Positions 20,507 through 33,244 of a DNA stretch of 64,000 nt are shown here, one piece after another. A model generated the notes under the pieces. The model had not been told where the DNA came from. It did not search any database and saw only the letters and a list, made by a program, of their open reading frames with translations. This stretch comes from Batkoa obscura (lineage: Eukaryota > Entomophthoromycota > Entomophthoromycetes > Entomophthorales > Batkoaceae). The translations under genes and the position numbers were made by a program. Location: assembly GCA_030770535.1 (NCBI GenBank), contig JASVEC010000057.1, positions 62,001-126,000 on the forward strand, in the 5' to 3' direction. Position 1 is the first letter of the stretch. The number at the start of each line of letters is the position of its first letter.

Positions 20507-22683
20507 ATTTAAATAACGTTGATTTTATAAATGCTGTTATTTTAAATAAAATTTAACTTAAACTAGCTAATTGTCTAATAAACTTTATTTTATTATGTGG
20601 CAGTTGTATACTATTGATTTAGTATTTAAGATATTTAAATTATAGTTATTTTATTAATTTTTACTAGAAAATTAATATAATCATAAATAATACTAAATTT
20701 ACTAAATTATAAAAAATTTACATAATAAAGCCATTAAAAATAATCTTAAAGTTAAAATTTATATTTACATTAAATAAAAAAATAATAGCTTTTGTGCTAT
20801 AGATGATTTAAATAACATAGTTTCAATTTCAAATAAGTTAAGTAACTATAAAATTATGACATAATATTATTTTATAATTTTTCTGGATTAAAATCCAATT
20901 TAACACTAAAATTACTTAATTAAGAAATCCTTCTCAAAAGTTTGAAGGTATGACAGTTATTCTAAATTTTCAATTAATAAACATGACAGTTATTTAGAAT
21001 CAGAAGGAGTATTAAAGAACAAATTAAATTTCTAGTAGCGAGGTTGAAGTTTCGCAATACAGGGAAATCAATCTGAGAAAAGGTGTAAGTTTATAAAATT
21101 TAAGGTTCATTCTATTAATTTGTCAAGTAACTTAAAAAGGTTCCGACCATATTAAGTACAAAATACATTTAAATATACTAGACATTATCTAACAAATAAC
21201 TATTTGGTTAAAGTACAATATATTATTTTTTTATCTATCAAAACAAATTCAGATAAAAACAGTCACATTAATTCGAAATATTATTCAAGTTTTACTTATG
21301 TCGAAAAGTTACTTGATTAGTGAAAGTAACTTATACATAAATAGGCAGAATAAGACGAATGAAATTATATTACAAAATACGATTTCATTAAATAGGGGAT
21401 TATGACATTACGTAGCTGTAATAAATAACATGGGATTGAATTATCCTAAACTTTGATAAGGGAATAATAGTAAATCATTTGATATAGCTGAGTTTATCGA
21501 AAAGAAATCGAGTCTATTTAATTGGCATTGTTAGAGCCTTTATATTATATATTTAATATATATATCATAGTATATTTAGTTTCATTATGTATTATACTAT
21601 TAACGATTATTAGGCTAATTTATTTACAATAGTTTTATTAATAAAATTTAATAGCTTTACTCGTATTATTTTAGCATCCTTTATTTAGTATATTAAGAAA
21701 TTTTGATTTGAAGTCTACCAATAAAATATAATTTTTAATCATTTCTATTCCAACTTCATTCAAGCTAAAAAATTCATCATATATAAAATAAAGCCAATCA
21801 AATTTCATAAATATGCTTATCCTTAATTGATTAGATGGTATTTTTAAAGCCTGACTTAACATCTTACTGATAAGAAAAGAAAATTAAGTGAAAAAAGAAA
21901 ACCTCAGAAAAGCCCTAAACATATATCGTGATATAAAATGCATATGGCATATGAAAAGCATAGCTTTATAGATAAAGGTTATAGATTCTATTGGCTAGTC
22001 TTTATCTATTAAACAAAGTGATCACCCAACATTTTATTGAAATGAAAAAAGTGGGGTATCAATTAAAATCAGTTTGAAAATTAGTTGGAAGCTTTGATTG
22101 ATTAGTTTAAATTAAGCCTATAATCAAGTTCTTGTTAAAGTAATATTTTAGGCCTTAAAAGAGTTCATTTGAAGAATAGTCCATTTAGTGGCTATCTATT
22201 GGGCAAGGATGATGTCATAAATATTATATATTGATTTAATATTAGAAAAATGGTCTTTTAAAGCCAAAAAACTTAGTTGGGATACTAAATATAGAAGATT
22301 TGGCTAATCTTTCGATCATTCTTCTTTAAGCGTCTAAACCCTTATCAAATTTATTACAGTTTTAGGATAATTTTCAAATTTAACCAATCAAAAGGGTTTA
22401 GCGAGTGTTAAAAAGTAATAAATTTATTTCAAACAACCATCTAAATCCCCATAAGCTAAATAAAAATTAACTAAAAATATATTTGTGATAACATTTTAAT
22501 TCTTAACACTAGGCCTTTAAGCTGGCAGCTTAAACCCATAAATTTGTGACTCATTCCCTTTTTTCACATTATTTTTTACAATATTAGAATTCATTTAACT
22601 ATTTACTCCAATCAATCTTACCTATTTGTTAATATCTTATCAACAGTTATAAAATCAATAGCTTTATTTCAAATTCACAACTA
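20507..22683. other. Intergenic before kinase gene
   Basis: About 2.2 kb, AT-rich. A minus-strand open frame at 21671-21862 has no recognisable family. No repeat of the families described here was found. Confidence 0.35.
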
Positions 22684-24247
22684 ATGAATCTTATCTCTAA
22701 ATCAAACTACAGTATGATGAACTCTTTATTTAAAAAAGAATTTCGTTCAAAAACAATATGTTCTCCAATTATGATATCTCGTTCTGATGACAAATGTAAT
22801 TTAAGTAAGGATTGTCCTCGTAAAAGGATACCATCTGTGATTGCCCCCTTATCAGCCAAGGAGGATTCAGATGGTAATTTACCTCTTTTACTTAAACCAG
22901 ACTCAATTTAAGTTAATACTTTATTTTGGGGTTTTGGATTAATTGAATAAAAAATAGCACATATGCTAACCAGTTTATTTAGAAGATATCTCTTCTTCAT
23001 CTGCAGGCATCCCTACTCCATCAGATGAAACAAAAAATGAGTATATTACATCTGACGCCTATTTAGCTCCTTGCGAGCGTCGAATATCAGCTCATAAAAA
23101 AGATTACATTATTAATGAAACTATTCCAATGCGTGAGGTAGGATTATTATGACCTTATCAAATGTATATTTATTAACTATCTTTATTTAGACAACTATGT
23201 CCAAAGTCGAGTTTGGAGTTAGCGCAAGTGATTTTTCACCTCTTGCCTTTAAGACAGTGTATAATATTAAAGACGCTGAACGTGAACTTTTGTTCTTAAA
23301 CTCAGTTCATGGTTTACCTCATGTGGTGCAATTGTTAGATACCTTTACTGACAATCAAGGTCACCAAGTTTTAGTATTACCTGTACTTAAGCCTTTAAAG
23401 CTTGAGAAAATAGATTTAGTAACCGTTGCAAAATATTCAAAACAATTATTAGAAGTGAGTAGTTGATTAAAGATATCATTTATTTTTACTAACTAATTTT
23501 TAGGCACTTGAAGGCATCCACAAAGCTCAAATTGTTCATATGGATATTACACCTAGTAATCTTATGTCGGATGAAAATGGTGACTTAGTTCTAATAGATT
23601 TTGGTTTGTCAACATTTAGTGATGGCAAAATTCTTTGTCCATCATGTGGCACGCCAGGTAAGATTACTGGTTGTTCGATATTTAGAAATCTAATCATTTA
23701 TCTAGGTTTCATCGCTCCTGAAGTTTTTGAAACGGATTCGTTATGCACCCCCAAAATCGATATTTATAGTGCGGGAATCATAATTGGTACTATGTTAGAG
23801 CACTATATCGCTGGTTGTGATCTACAATACTTGGGTGGTAATATGGTTAGAAGTAGTACTACGGAAAGTGTTATTTCCCATCTAAAAAGCTTTTTGGCCC
23901 ATTTCCATTCTCCTAGTCACTCTATCTTTTCACATCATAACCACTCCACCGGATCCCTAACAAGTAGTCATAATTCTAGTGATACCCCATCAGTAGTTTA
24001 TATGGCAGCTGATTTTCTAATGCACATGTTGCACACGGATCCTAAAGATAGATCTAGTGCTACTGAACTACTGAAACATCCTTTTATACATTGCTATGAT
24101 AATAAGGACAGTATGATTTCAGAGCCATTTATTGGTACAGATTATCAATCATTTGAAGAAAGAAAACGTGTGTTAGCTTACAGAGAACACCAATGGCATT
24201 CTATGGAGGAAAGTGAAGATGACTGTTATTATGGGTATTATAACTGA
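22684..24247 (+). CDS. Cdc7-like protein kinase, five exons
   Basis: Exons 22684-22873, 22983-23137, 23191-23454, 23504-23657 and 23706-24247 give 434 residues; introns are 109, 53, 49 and 48 nt, two with CTAAC branch sites. The N-terminus is Ser/Lys-rich. The kinase fold shows an AFKTV lysine, catalytic HMDITPSNLM (HRD variant with Met for Arg), IDFGLS and GTPGFIAPEVF, then DIYSAGIIIG and a closing FLMHML..DPKDRSSATELLKHPF. No glycine-rich loop is visible before AFKTV. PSN in the catalytic loop and GTPGF-APE recall the Cdc7/DDK group, but an insertion rich in His/Ser (about residues 320-350) and the missing loop leave the family uncertain. The last intron is a multiple of three with no stop, so retention would add 16 residues between GTP and the APE motif. 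The tail is acidic and Tyr-rich. Confidence 0.7.
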
Positions 24248-25251
24248 GTTGTCGATTATTTAATTTACTATTTACTTCTTCTCCCTTAATCTAAGTAAAT
24301 TGGTAACTTTAAGTTTTTGCAGTTTAATAAATTATTTTTTAAGTACTATTTTTATTATAATAATGGTATTTAATTAACAAATAGCCATATTATTTTATAT
24401 TTTAAATATAGATATATTAAAGTTTAATTATACTATTATGAATAGAATTAATTCGGATGTTTATTTTCCATAACCAATTTATTAAATTAATAAAATGAAG
24501 GAATAGAAGAATAAGGAGCGGAATAGAGGGGAGAGGTAAGCATAAATAATCTTCGGGATAATCATAGAGTTAATAAAGGGTTAAAATTTCATTAAATTTT
24601 AAATTTTTGGCTTTAAAATTAAAAACTCAACGTTAAAAGTTAAAAAAGCCCAAATTTGAAGTCGTTGAAAAATAGACTTCTACTCATCTAAAAACTCAAG
24701 GTTTTATTTGTCAAGGGAACAACTCTTGCTCTTGCATTTCATGGAGAATTTTTCAATCAAAATTCTTAAAAAAGTATTGACAGAATTAAAATCACAATTC
24801 CTCCTAATTTATTCTCAGCTTTGATCTTATTGATTTTATTGATTTTATTGATTTTATTGATCTTTTTTATGCTTCTTTGTGATACATTGTTCCAATTCTT
24901 TTTCGAATTTTTTAGCCATACATTTAGGAGTAAAGCTATGAATAAACTCTGCCAAAATATAAGGATTAGATATTAAAAAACAGTTTAAACAAATAACTCA
25001 ACTGTAGAAGTTGCTCCAAACTACTTATAAGAATTCGAACAGCTAAAAATAAAAATTTCGGTTTCGTACTGCCAACATTGTTTTAAAACAGTGACTAAAT
25101 AAAAATTTGGGCGATAATCTTTATAAAAACCCAATTTTTGAATTGAGCTGAATGGGCAAGTATTTTTGAATGAATTAATACAATTTTTGTAACTCACTGT
25201 TATCCAAACTTAAAACACATTTTTAACTCATAAATAAAATAATAGTAATAA
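24248..25251. other. Intergenic between kinase and FAM50 genes
   Basis: AT-rich. Contains the short tandem repeat at 24821-24861; no gene is supported. Confidence 0.4.
24821..24861. repeat. 9-bp tandem repeat (TTTTATTGA)n
   Basis: About four head-to-tail copies of TTTTATTGA, the first being variant (TCTTATTGA). Simple expansion in non-coding DNA. Confidence 0.85.
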
Positions 25252-26438
25252 ATGTCGGATCATTTAAACGGACTAGCAGAAAGTAATCGTCAAGCGATAA
25301 TGGAGAAGAAAAGAGCAGATATGTTGAGTGAATTTGAGAGTCAAAAGAGACAGATTGAATTGGATAATAAAGTTAAGATAGGAGCTGATAAGTTTGTTAC
25401 AGAAGTAGAAACGATAGAAAATCATTTAAAAAGAAGCACAGTAGGATTATATAAACTAGAAGATTTCAAAAGGATTAAAAATGAACTGGAAAGGAATTCT
25501 AAGTCAGGATTAATAAGTAAAAAATCAAGGTAATCCTAATTCAAAAAAATAAAAGGAAATGGACTAATGTAACTTAAAGTAAAAATAAGAAGAAGAAAAA
25601 GAGCGTTGGTAATACTTTGTCTTTTTCATTTGAGGACGAAGAGGAAGGAGGAGATAGCCAAGGTAAATGATTAATATTTAATAATAGTTACAAAAATTAA
25701 AATTATATTAGAGGAAACAGGAAAAGTTAAAAAATTTGGCAAGGATCCAACAGTTGATACTTCATTTTTACCTGATAAAGAAAGAGAAGAAGAAGAAATA
25801 AGGTTAAAAGAACAGTTTAAAACCGAATGGTTGCAAAGGCAAGAAGAACTGAAAGAGGAAATGATAACTGTAACATATTCTTATTGGGATGGTTCTGGAC
25901 ACCGTTATCAAGTTGAGGTTTGTCATGATGATTTATTTATATGTTAGTTATTCATTTTTTATAAAGTGCAAAAAAGGAGACAGCATAGCGAAGTTTTTAG
26001 AAAAATGTCGATTACAGGTACATGAGTTAAGAGGAGTTCATACCGATAATATGCTGTTTGTTAAAGAAGATATTATTATTCCACATGTAAATCAATTACT
26101 ATTGTATGTCTTAAGATTAACGATTTTTAGCATTATACGTTCTATGATTTTATTATAAATAAAGCTCGAGGTAAATGTGGGCCATTATTTAACTTTGATG
26201 TGCAGGAAGATGTAAGATTAGTGTTTGATGCAAGTATTGAAACCCAAGAAGTAAGGACAAAATATTTGGATTCATCTAATATTAACTATTTTGTTAGACT
26301 CATGCCGGTAAAGTTATGGAAAAGTCATGGTATGAAAAAAACAAACATATATTTCCAGCTTCTCGTTGGGAGGTGTTTGATCCAGAAAAAAACTATGGCA
26401 AATATTCTTCAAGAGATGGTAAGAATAAAAGAGCTTAA
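25252..26438 (+). CDS. FAM50/XAP5 family nuclear protein, six exons
   Basis: Exons 25252-25529, 25580-25662, 25712-25917, 25967-26086, 26131-26250 and 26298-26438 give 315 residues, close to human FAM50A (339). Family hallmarks in order: an N-terminal Lys/Glu helix; [20 protein letters not shown]; a Lys run and [100 protein letters not shown]; and [23 protein letters not shown]5/FAM50 proteins are nuclear and tied to spliceosome and chromatin function. All five introns are 44-50 nt and each splice restores a conserved block, which supports the model. The ending KNKRA differs from the usual DKYT ending, so the final residues are less certain. Confidence 0.9.
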
Positions 26439-26790
26439 TATCAGTTTTAGATTAAACATTTTTATTGAATTGGAGTTTCATATTTTATACATTTAATCAC
26501 TTCCGTTGTTTTTGAGTAAAGAGTATTTAAAAAATAGAGTGCTTATTGTACAGTTCAGGAAATAAAACTTCACTTGTCTTTCAAGTATAAATTTGTATAT
26601 ATATATAATAAGTCATGGTTGAGAAATAGCAGAATATAAATGAGATGGTAATTAAGTTTATATATTGAATTACTTATAAGATACTTTTAAATTGGATTAT
26701 GTCTTGATATTAAAGCGTTAGATAAAAATAATGTTTAAAGTTCGGTATATAGTTTTTTATACCTATTGTTCAAAAAACCATAGTTGAATA
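26439..26790. other. Intergenic after FAM50 gene
   Basis: AT-rich spacer with nothing identified; a MITE follows at 26791. Confidence 0.35.
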
Positions 26791-26895
26791 ATATAGGGGT
26801 GTTTTACTGATTTCATCATTTTTCCCATTTTTTAAGCGCTATTTAAGTAGGAAGGTTGTTAGTAAAACTCCCAAACAAAAAGATCCATCCCTGTA
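26791..26895 (-). mobile_element. MITE copy 16
   Basis: ATATAGGGGTG at the left, CATCCCTGTAT at the right, core TTTTTTAAGCGCTATTTAAG. Confidence 0.85.
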
Positions 26896-27307
26896 TGCTA
26901 AATAAAATTTAATAATTCAAGAAAATACTTTAAACATGCTTATAATATAACTGCTTTATTTTAAATGTTTTAAGTGGTAATAACTGTTAATAGCAAAACC
27001 TCTTACTTTTAAGACACTGATTTAATCTATTAGATAGTATCATGTACTCCAAAGCTTGGTTGTATTCATCTGTGTCACTTGATATAAAGTTATATAAAGG
27101 TTACTTAGATTGGGTTTTATTAAGCTAGTAAATCAAGATAAATTTGTACAAACTTTGGTGGGATACTTTTAATTTGGACCCGAAATTTCGAATTAATTGG
27201 TTTTGATTCATAAACTTTCTAATTTCTTTGACCAACCTTTACTCGTATTTATAAATTAGAAATGTACAATTAACTTTTATTTCCTATACTGAAACATAAT
27301 AGTAAAT
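26896..27307. other. Intergenic upstream of regulator-like gene
   Basis: AT-rich. No Cys-rich exon that could encode a missing zinc cluster is visible. Confidence 0.4.
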
Positions 27308-29014
27308 ATGTCTTATAAAGATAACGCGAATAAGCAAATAAATTTACTGCAAAACGAGCTTATATGTACATTATACAAAATCAACAACCAGTCTGATAAA
27401 ATTAAACAGCGCTTACTAACAAACTACTTGAAATGGATGATATATTTATTTCAAAAGCAAAAGAAAGTACTAGAGTTAAAGCATATAATGAGAAGAAGGA
27501 AAGGGGGAAGGTTAATTGCTAAAAAAGAAAATCATGACTTTTGGGAAGAAGTTGAGCGTGGAGTATTGATCTTCAACAATCTAACAAAATGTCATGATCT
27601 TCCATCCAGTTTGTTTTCACTTATCAATTATAATCCGGCAAGCGACTTAAAAGTGTCATCAATGTTGGCAAACGGAATAAACCCGAGTCAGTTGTTTAAT
27701 TGCTTTATAGATGTATATTACACTAGAATTGATCCTGAGGGCTATTGGATAGATAAAGAATGCCTAGTGGATATATTAAAAAGTAGTAATAAGTCATTAT
27801 TGAAGCTAATGCTGTTTCAAACATTTAATAAGATCATAAGATTTTCAGATAATGAGCTTAGTTTGTTATTAAACTATCAACTAAATAATTTTGATCAACT
27901 ATTGAGTGATGGTATAGATCAGCCTTGCCTAGAAAACCTCACAGCAATTACATTGCTTATTGCAGAATATTTTTATAGCAATCAAAGGGCAACAGCTTCA
28001 ATATATATTGATTGTGCAATTCAAATGAAAAATGAAATTGAAAAGCAAAATAATAAAGTTGATGGGAAATGGAAAGAAAAGTTATGGGAAATTATTGATT
28101 TGTTTTATGTTTTTATTAAATGGTGCCAGCCAAATGAATTAAAATTAGACCAGAATCAACAGTTTATGCATGTAAACAAAAAGGTGCTTTGTGCTCCAAC
28201 AGTGGCAAGGAATTCAGCTGAGGATATTGTAATTGTAGAGGATATTACTTTATTTTTAAATAGCAAGCTATTGGATTCAACTATAGGATACAATTCCCAA
28301 TCTTCCTACTATGCACATATAGTTTGGATAGAAATGGAAACGTGTAGGTTTTTAGGCTATTATAAAGATAAAATAATAAAGAACATTACAAAAAGTGAGA
28401 TTGTAAATTCAACCATTTTTTATGAGGAAAATAGTTACAGAAATGACCTAATAAATGAAATAGATAAAATAGTTCAATCGACTCCAAAAGAATATAAAAT
28501 ATATGAATTAGCTACTCGATTTCAAGCTTATGAGTTTAAAAAATATGGGATAAGGATATTCTCTAATCACTTTTTTAACAGCTGTGCTTATAGCATTTTA
28601 AATACATGCAAGTTATTATTATTAGACCCTATAATAATTTTGTCGCCTCAATTCCATAAATTGCCTTCCAGAGGTTACTGCTACAAAATGTATGACAACG
28701 CTGTAAATATATGGAAGCTACTTGACTTGGTAATTCAACAAAAACACTTAAAGAAGGATATTTATTACCAAGTAGGATTAGATTCCGAGGATTTTATTCC
28801 TTTAGTCTACTTTTCAATTAATTTATTAGCAAATGATTTCTTAACTAAAGAAGATAATAATGTTATTTATAAAAGTTTATCAAATCTTATAAGATTCTTA
28901 AAATTATCAATAAACTCAATGTATGGTTTTAGAGACTCCAAGTTTGCTTTCGAAAAAATCAAATCCTATTTAACTCATTCCCCACTTCCAGATCCTTATT
29001 GTCTTTCTTTATAA
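27308..29014 (+). CDS. Fungal transcription-factor-like protein without zinc cluster, copy 1
   Basis: A 568-residue, all-helical, single-exon protein. It shares a layout with 58533-60284: a short basic/coiled N-terminus, a YLKW segment, a Phe/Trp-rich stretch (DPEGYWIDKECLVDIL), and a region resembling the middle homology region of Zn2Cys6 activators (LLKLMLFQTF, then SNQRATASIYIDCAIQMKNE). No CxxCRxxKxKC motif occurs in it or just upstream. Zn2Cys6 proteins normally have a coiled dimerisation helix after the cluster; the first 50 residues here resemble that helix, so the DNA-binding part appears lost or never present. Possible roles are a decoy or cofactor of a full-length regulator; this is inference. 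A decayed paralogue lies at 50400-51675. Upstream sequence is AT-rich; the start is the first ATG after stops in frame. Confidence 0.6.
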   Translation: MSYKDNANKQINLLQNELICTLYKINNQSDKIKQRLLTNYLKWMIYLFQKQKKVLELKHIMRRRKGGRLIAKKENHDFWEEVERGVLIFNNLTKCHDLPSSLFSLINYNPASDLKVSSMLANGINPSQLFNCFIDVYYTRIDPEGYWIDKECLVDILKSSNKSLLKLMLFQTFNKIIRFSDNELSLLLNYQLNNFDQLLSDGIDQPCLENLTAITLLIAEYFYSNQRATASIYIDCAIQMKNEIEKQNNKVDGKWKEKLWEIIDLFYVFIKWCQPNELKLDQNQQFMHVNKKVLCAPTVARNSAEDIVIVEDITLFLNSKLLDSTIGYNSQSSYYAHIVWIEMETCRFLGYYKDKIIKNITKSEIVNSTIFYEENSYRNDLINEIDKIVQSTPKEYKIYELATRFQAYEFKKYGIRIFSNHFFNSCAYSILNTCKLLLLDPIIILSPQFHKLPSRGYCYKMYDNAVNIWKLLDLVIQQKHLKKDIYYQVGLDSEDFIPLVYFSINLLANDFLTKEDNNVIYKSLSNLIRFLKLSINSMYGFRDSKFAFEKIKSYLTHSPLPDPYCLSL

Positions 29015-29800
29015 TCTCATTACAATGTTATTCATACAATTAACAAATTTTCATCACAGTTAATTTACAAAGTAAGCTATCTACTTTTACCTTCTAAAAG
29101 GGTTTTACGATTAAATTTTAAACTTAAAGTATTTATGATTTTATACATATTTTCAATACAAGGACTACGATACTTGTTTATTACTTTTGGATGTTAACTT
29201 TGTATACAAAATCGTTTAATGTTTTTTGAGCTAATGATGCCAAAGCTTTCAACAGTTACATGTATACTTGTAACAAAACATAAAACCATCAGGTTATAAA
29301 TTAGGTTTTAAATTTCACTATTAAGGTTTCTCTATATTGTCATTTATAACAGATAAAAGTCACCTTTATTTGGACCTATATTATATTATAAATAATTCTT
29401 AGCATAGACTTAGCTATAATTCCATAATTACATTTAAGTTCATTGTAATAAAAGCGACTATAATAACAATATTGATAAATTACCAAATTAGTATTGGATA
29501 TTAAAATAATCAAGTTGCTTTTTTATTTTTTAGTTTAAATAAAATTGTCTTTATTATGTACTGTTTTATCATCAAATCTTTATTAGTTTGTATGCTTTCT
29601 TAGAGTTTATAATTAATGTGTCAAATAACACATTTAAAAATAACATTATCATATTTATGTTTTATGTACTACACATCCATATTTAAACAATGTATCAAAA
29701 TTTTAGTATAGTATGATCTTATTAATGAAAAAAGTAATTATTTTTCTTGAAGATATTCTATTGTAAAAATTTTTGACTTTTTATTTAGTTAAAATAAAAT
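29015..29800. other. Intergenic after regulator-like gene
   Basis: No gene or repeat identified. Confidence 0.35.
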
Positions 29801-29902
29801 ATATGGGGGTGTTTTTCTAGTTTCATTATTTTTCCATTTTTTAAGCACTATTTAAGTGGAAAGATTGTATTAAAATTCTTAAACAAAAAATACATCTCCA
29901 TA
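29801..29902 (-). mobile_element. MITE copy 17
   Basis: ATAT repeats, GGGGGTGTTTTTC and CATCTCC termini. Core TTTTTTAAGCACTATTTAAG. Confidence 0.88.
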
Positions 29903-29990
29903 TGGTATATACTTTTGGTTTCATCACTTTTCGATTTTTTAAGCATTATTTTAAAAGTTGACAAAATTCTTTAAAAAAAATCCTCATATT
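29903..29990 (-). mobile_element. MITE copy 18, fragment in tandem with copy 17
   Basis: Retains TTTTGGTTTCATCACTTTTC, TTTTTTAAGC and AAATTCTTTAAA. It begins directly after copy 17 in the same orientation. Confidence 0.6.
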
Positions 29991-30120
29991 AAGTCATAAA
30001 ACAATTTACTACTAAACTATCAAATAAATAAAAATAAAAATGCAATAATAATAAATTTTATTTTAAATAAGTTAAATAATTTACAAACTATTACTTCAGG
30101 TATTCCAGATACTAAAAAAA

Positions 30121-32507
30121 TTACTGAGCTTCCTGTTGGCTATTTAAACGCTGATTTTCCGCCTCTAATTTTTCATACTTCTCAACTAATTCCTCATAAT
30201 CAGCTTTAAGCTTCGTATTCTTTGTCTCTAAGAAAACTACAGTTTCTTCAATTTCATCTTCTAAACACTGGTATTCTTCAATCTTTTTCTTATCTTCTTG
30301 AGCTTTACTATTTAATTTGGTTATTTCTTCTCTTAATTCTTTATTCTTAGTTTCCCATATACTACATCTTTCCTTTAGATGATGGTTCTCATCTAATACA
30401 TTTGTATTGTTTTTACCAATTATATTTCTACACAACTCTTCTTTTTCAGCTGCTAACTCAGAGTTAAATACTTGTAAACCTTTGATCTTTTCTGAGTAAC
30501 TCCTATTTTGTTTCTGAGCTTGTATTAATTTTGCCTCAATGACTTGTTCTTCCTTTACTTTTTTTATTAGTGTTTCATTGACTATTGAAACCTCGCGTTT
30601 TAATTCATTAAGTTCGCCTCTTAGTTTTTCCTGAGCTTGTTTGCTTAAAAATAATTCTTGATCGGATTGTTTAAGTTCTAATTGTAAGGCCTCAATCTTA
30701 CTATCTGATTCAGTTTGAGTTTGGAGGGTCATATGAACATTTTTGCTTGATTGATCAAGCTTTGACTTTAAACCTTGAATCTCTTCCTTGAGTGAAACAT
30801 TTTCTTTCTCCAATACTGCTATTTTATCTTCCATACCACTAAGTTCTAATTCTCGGCACGAAACTTGACATTTATAATCAAATGCTTCCTCTGAAACAAG
30901 CTCTAACTTTTGAGAAAGAGATTCAGTATGCTCTTGTAGTTCTTCAAACTCAACTTCGGTGTCTTTGAGTGCTTCCAAGGCATGAATAAACTTTTTCTCG
31001 AGTTCTTCCATCTTTTGACTATATTCTGTATTATTGCTTGTTGAGGTAGCGGTTATTTCTTGAAGCTTTTCACTTAAACTCATTGCTGTTAATTCAGTAC
31101 TCGCTAACTTGTTTTCAAGTTCTTTATTCCTTGCTTCAGTAAAGGTTAACTTATTGTTTAATAACACAATATCGCCATCAAGTCCCTTGATTTGCTGCTT
31201 CATTTCTTCAATAATATAGTCTCTCTTTTCATCAGTAATACCATCACTTTTTTTCACGCTTTTTATGGATTCGTCACCCTCTTGTCCAGAAATATTTAAA
31301 GATACATCCATTATTTGATTACTTCTTGATCCGAGTTCGATACATTTAACCTCCAATTCACTATTTTTAGCCTCTAGCTCCTTATTTAAAATTTCCAGGC
31401 TTTCCATTTTCTCAAGTAATTCGTTAATTCTCTTGTCTTTACTTTCGACCATTTCTTTTTTCAAATCATCACCTTCTTTACCAAGCTGGATTGCCAAATC
31501 TTTCATTTTTTCAACTCCATCAGCTTCATCTTTCAACCTACCAATTTCTTGCGTTAACAAAGTAATTTTATCAGCTGCAGTAGCTAATACGCTCTTCAGA
31601 ATTTCTGGATCCTCGGTAGATCTAATTTCGTTTTCGACCATATTAACAACATTTTCAACTAATTTAGTAGCTGGTAATGCTACTTTTTCCTCTTCTGAAG
31701 CCCGTAACGCCTTTTCAAGAATCATCACTTTCTTGTATAGACCGTCAAGAGCAAGACATATGGTATTTACTTTCTTTTCAAAGCTCTTAATAATTACATC
31801 TTTATGATGTGATTCATCAAGAAGGAGTTTTATTCTTTCACTCAATTTCATGATGTCTTTACTATTTTTGTTTAATTGCTTAGTATAAAAATGAACTCTA
31901 TATTCAAGCTCAATAATTTTTGGTTCAACATTCTTTTCTTTCTGCTTAAATTTTTTGACTTCATTATTAAGCTGGGTGATCTCATTTTTATAATGATCAA
32001 CTTCCAATGCATGTACTCTTTTTAAGTTCTCAATATCATTTTTGTATCCTTCAACATTTGATTTGAGCTGCTTTTCATTTGGGGTTTCAAATAGTAAAGT
32101 TTCGACTGGCACTTTACCTTTTAAAATTTGATTTACCATGCTTCTCATATCCTTTAATTCTTTAGTTTGAACTTCAAATCGATTGGTAATTTGTCGGTAG
32201 GCCATACGATATTTAATTGATTCATTCATAGCTGTTTCATATTCTTTTTTTTGAATTTCGCTCATTCCATGGGGCAGTTTACATGGCCCAGGATCTGGGG
32301 TAGCAGACAACCTTTTAATTAATACGGCAGCTTTTTCCAACTGTCTTTTACAATAATTTAATTTTTGGGTAAGATAAATATTCTCAGCTTCCATTTTTTT
32401 GGACTAGAAATAAAATTAATATTTACTAAACCATATTATGTATTCAGTACCTTTTCGTGTAGCGCAATATGCGGATTATATGGTGAAGTTCTTTCACACG
32501 TTTCCAT
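30121..32507 (-). CDS. Long coiled-coil protein
   Basis: Exons 32507-32451 and 32403-30121 (intron 32404-32450, 47 nt) give 779 residues. The first exon supplies METCERTSPYNPHIALHEK, and splicing in frame leads to SKKMEAENIY; without it the protein would start at an internal Met. Almost the whole length after residue 25 is heptad-rich (Leu, Lys, Glu, Gln) and predicts an extended coiled coil, with a break around GPCKLPHGMSE and another near the middle (GLDGDIVLL). No membrane segment or signal is seen. Such proteins act as scaffolds (spindle pole, Golgi, vesicle tethers), but I do not recognise the family and give no function. The plus-strand frame at 31433-31807 is a shadow. Confidence 0.75.
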
Positions 32508-33244
32508 TATTTACAAAACTAACAAAGATATAAAATTCTAAAATTTACTTATTAAATGTTTGGTCCCTGTTTTAAATAGCCAATTAAATACTAAAAGTTT
32601 TAAAAATTCAATGAGCTTTTTTACCAAGTACCATGAGCCAAAGAACCAATAAAAGTGCTAACATATAACTTTATCAAAAATTGCTACTTTTATTGGCCTT
32701 TAATTTATCAGATTTCTTAATTAAGAGTTGATTTTGATTAAAGTTTATATGGCTAAAAGTAGATTCAATTTAATAATAGCATTCTATTATTTGTGGCAAA
32801 CTTTGGAGTAAAACAAACTTTAATTTTTATCAGTACTGGATGAAAATTTATCAATATATTATTTTCTGATGCTTTTGTTACTTCTTTATTAAAGTAAAAG
32901 GTTTATAAAGCTATCCTATCTTTATATTATGAGATTTTTTGTATATTAAGTTTAAAATAGTTATATTTTTTTGGTAATAGATTAATAAGCAAAAGAAAAA
33001 TTATAAAAAGGTGGCTTTAAAATATTAAATAAGCTTTTATTTAGTTATTTCATTTCTTTTCATCAAATGTTTAAGGGTTGAGCTCATAAAGTTTAAATCA
33101 TATTTAAAAATATGATACGATGTTAAAAGAACAAATCAACAGTTAATATTTAAGACACTCAAATTAATTGGCTAAAATCTAAATCTGAACAACAGCTTAA
33201 TTTCGAATTAGTCTTTGTTGAATTATTCAAAAATAGTTTATAAA
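32508..33244. other. Divergent promoter region
   Basis: Lies between the minus-strand coiled-coil gene and the plus-strand ERG26-like gene. AT-rich, with no further gene. Confidence 0.45.
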
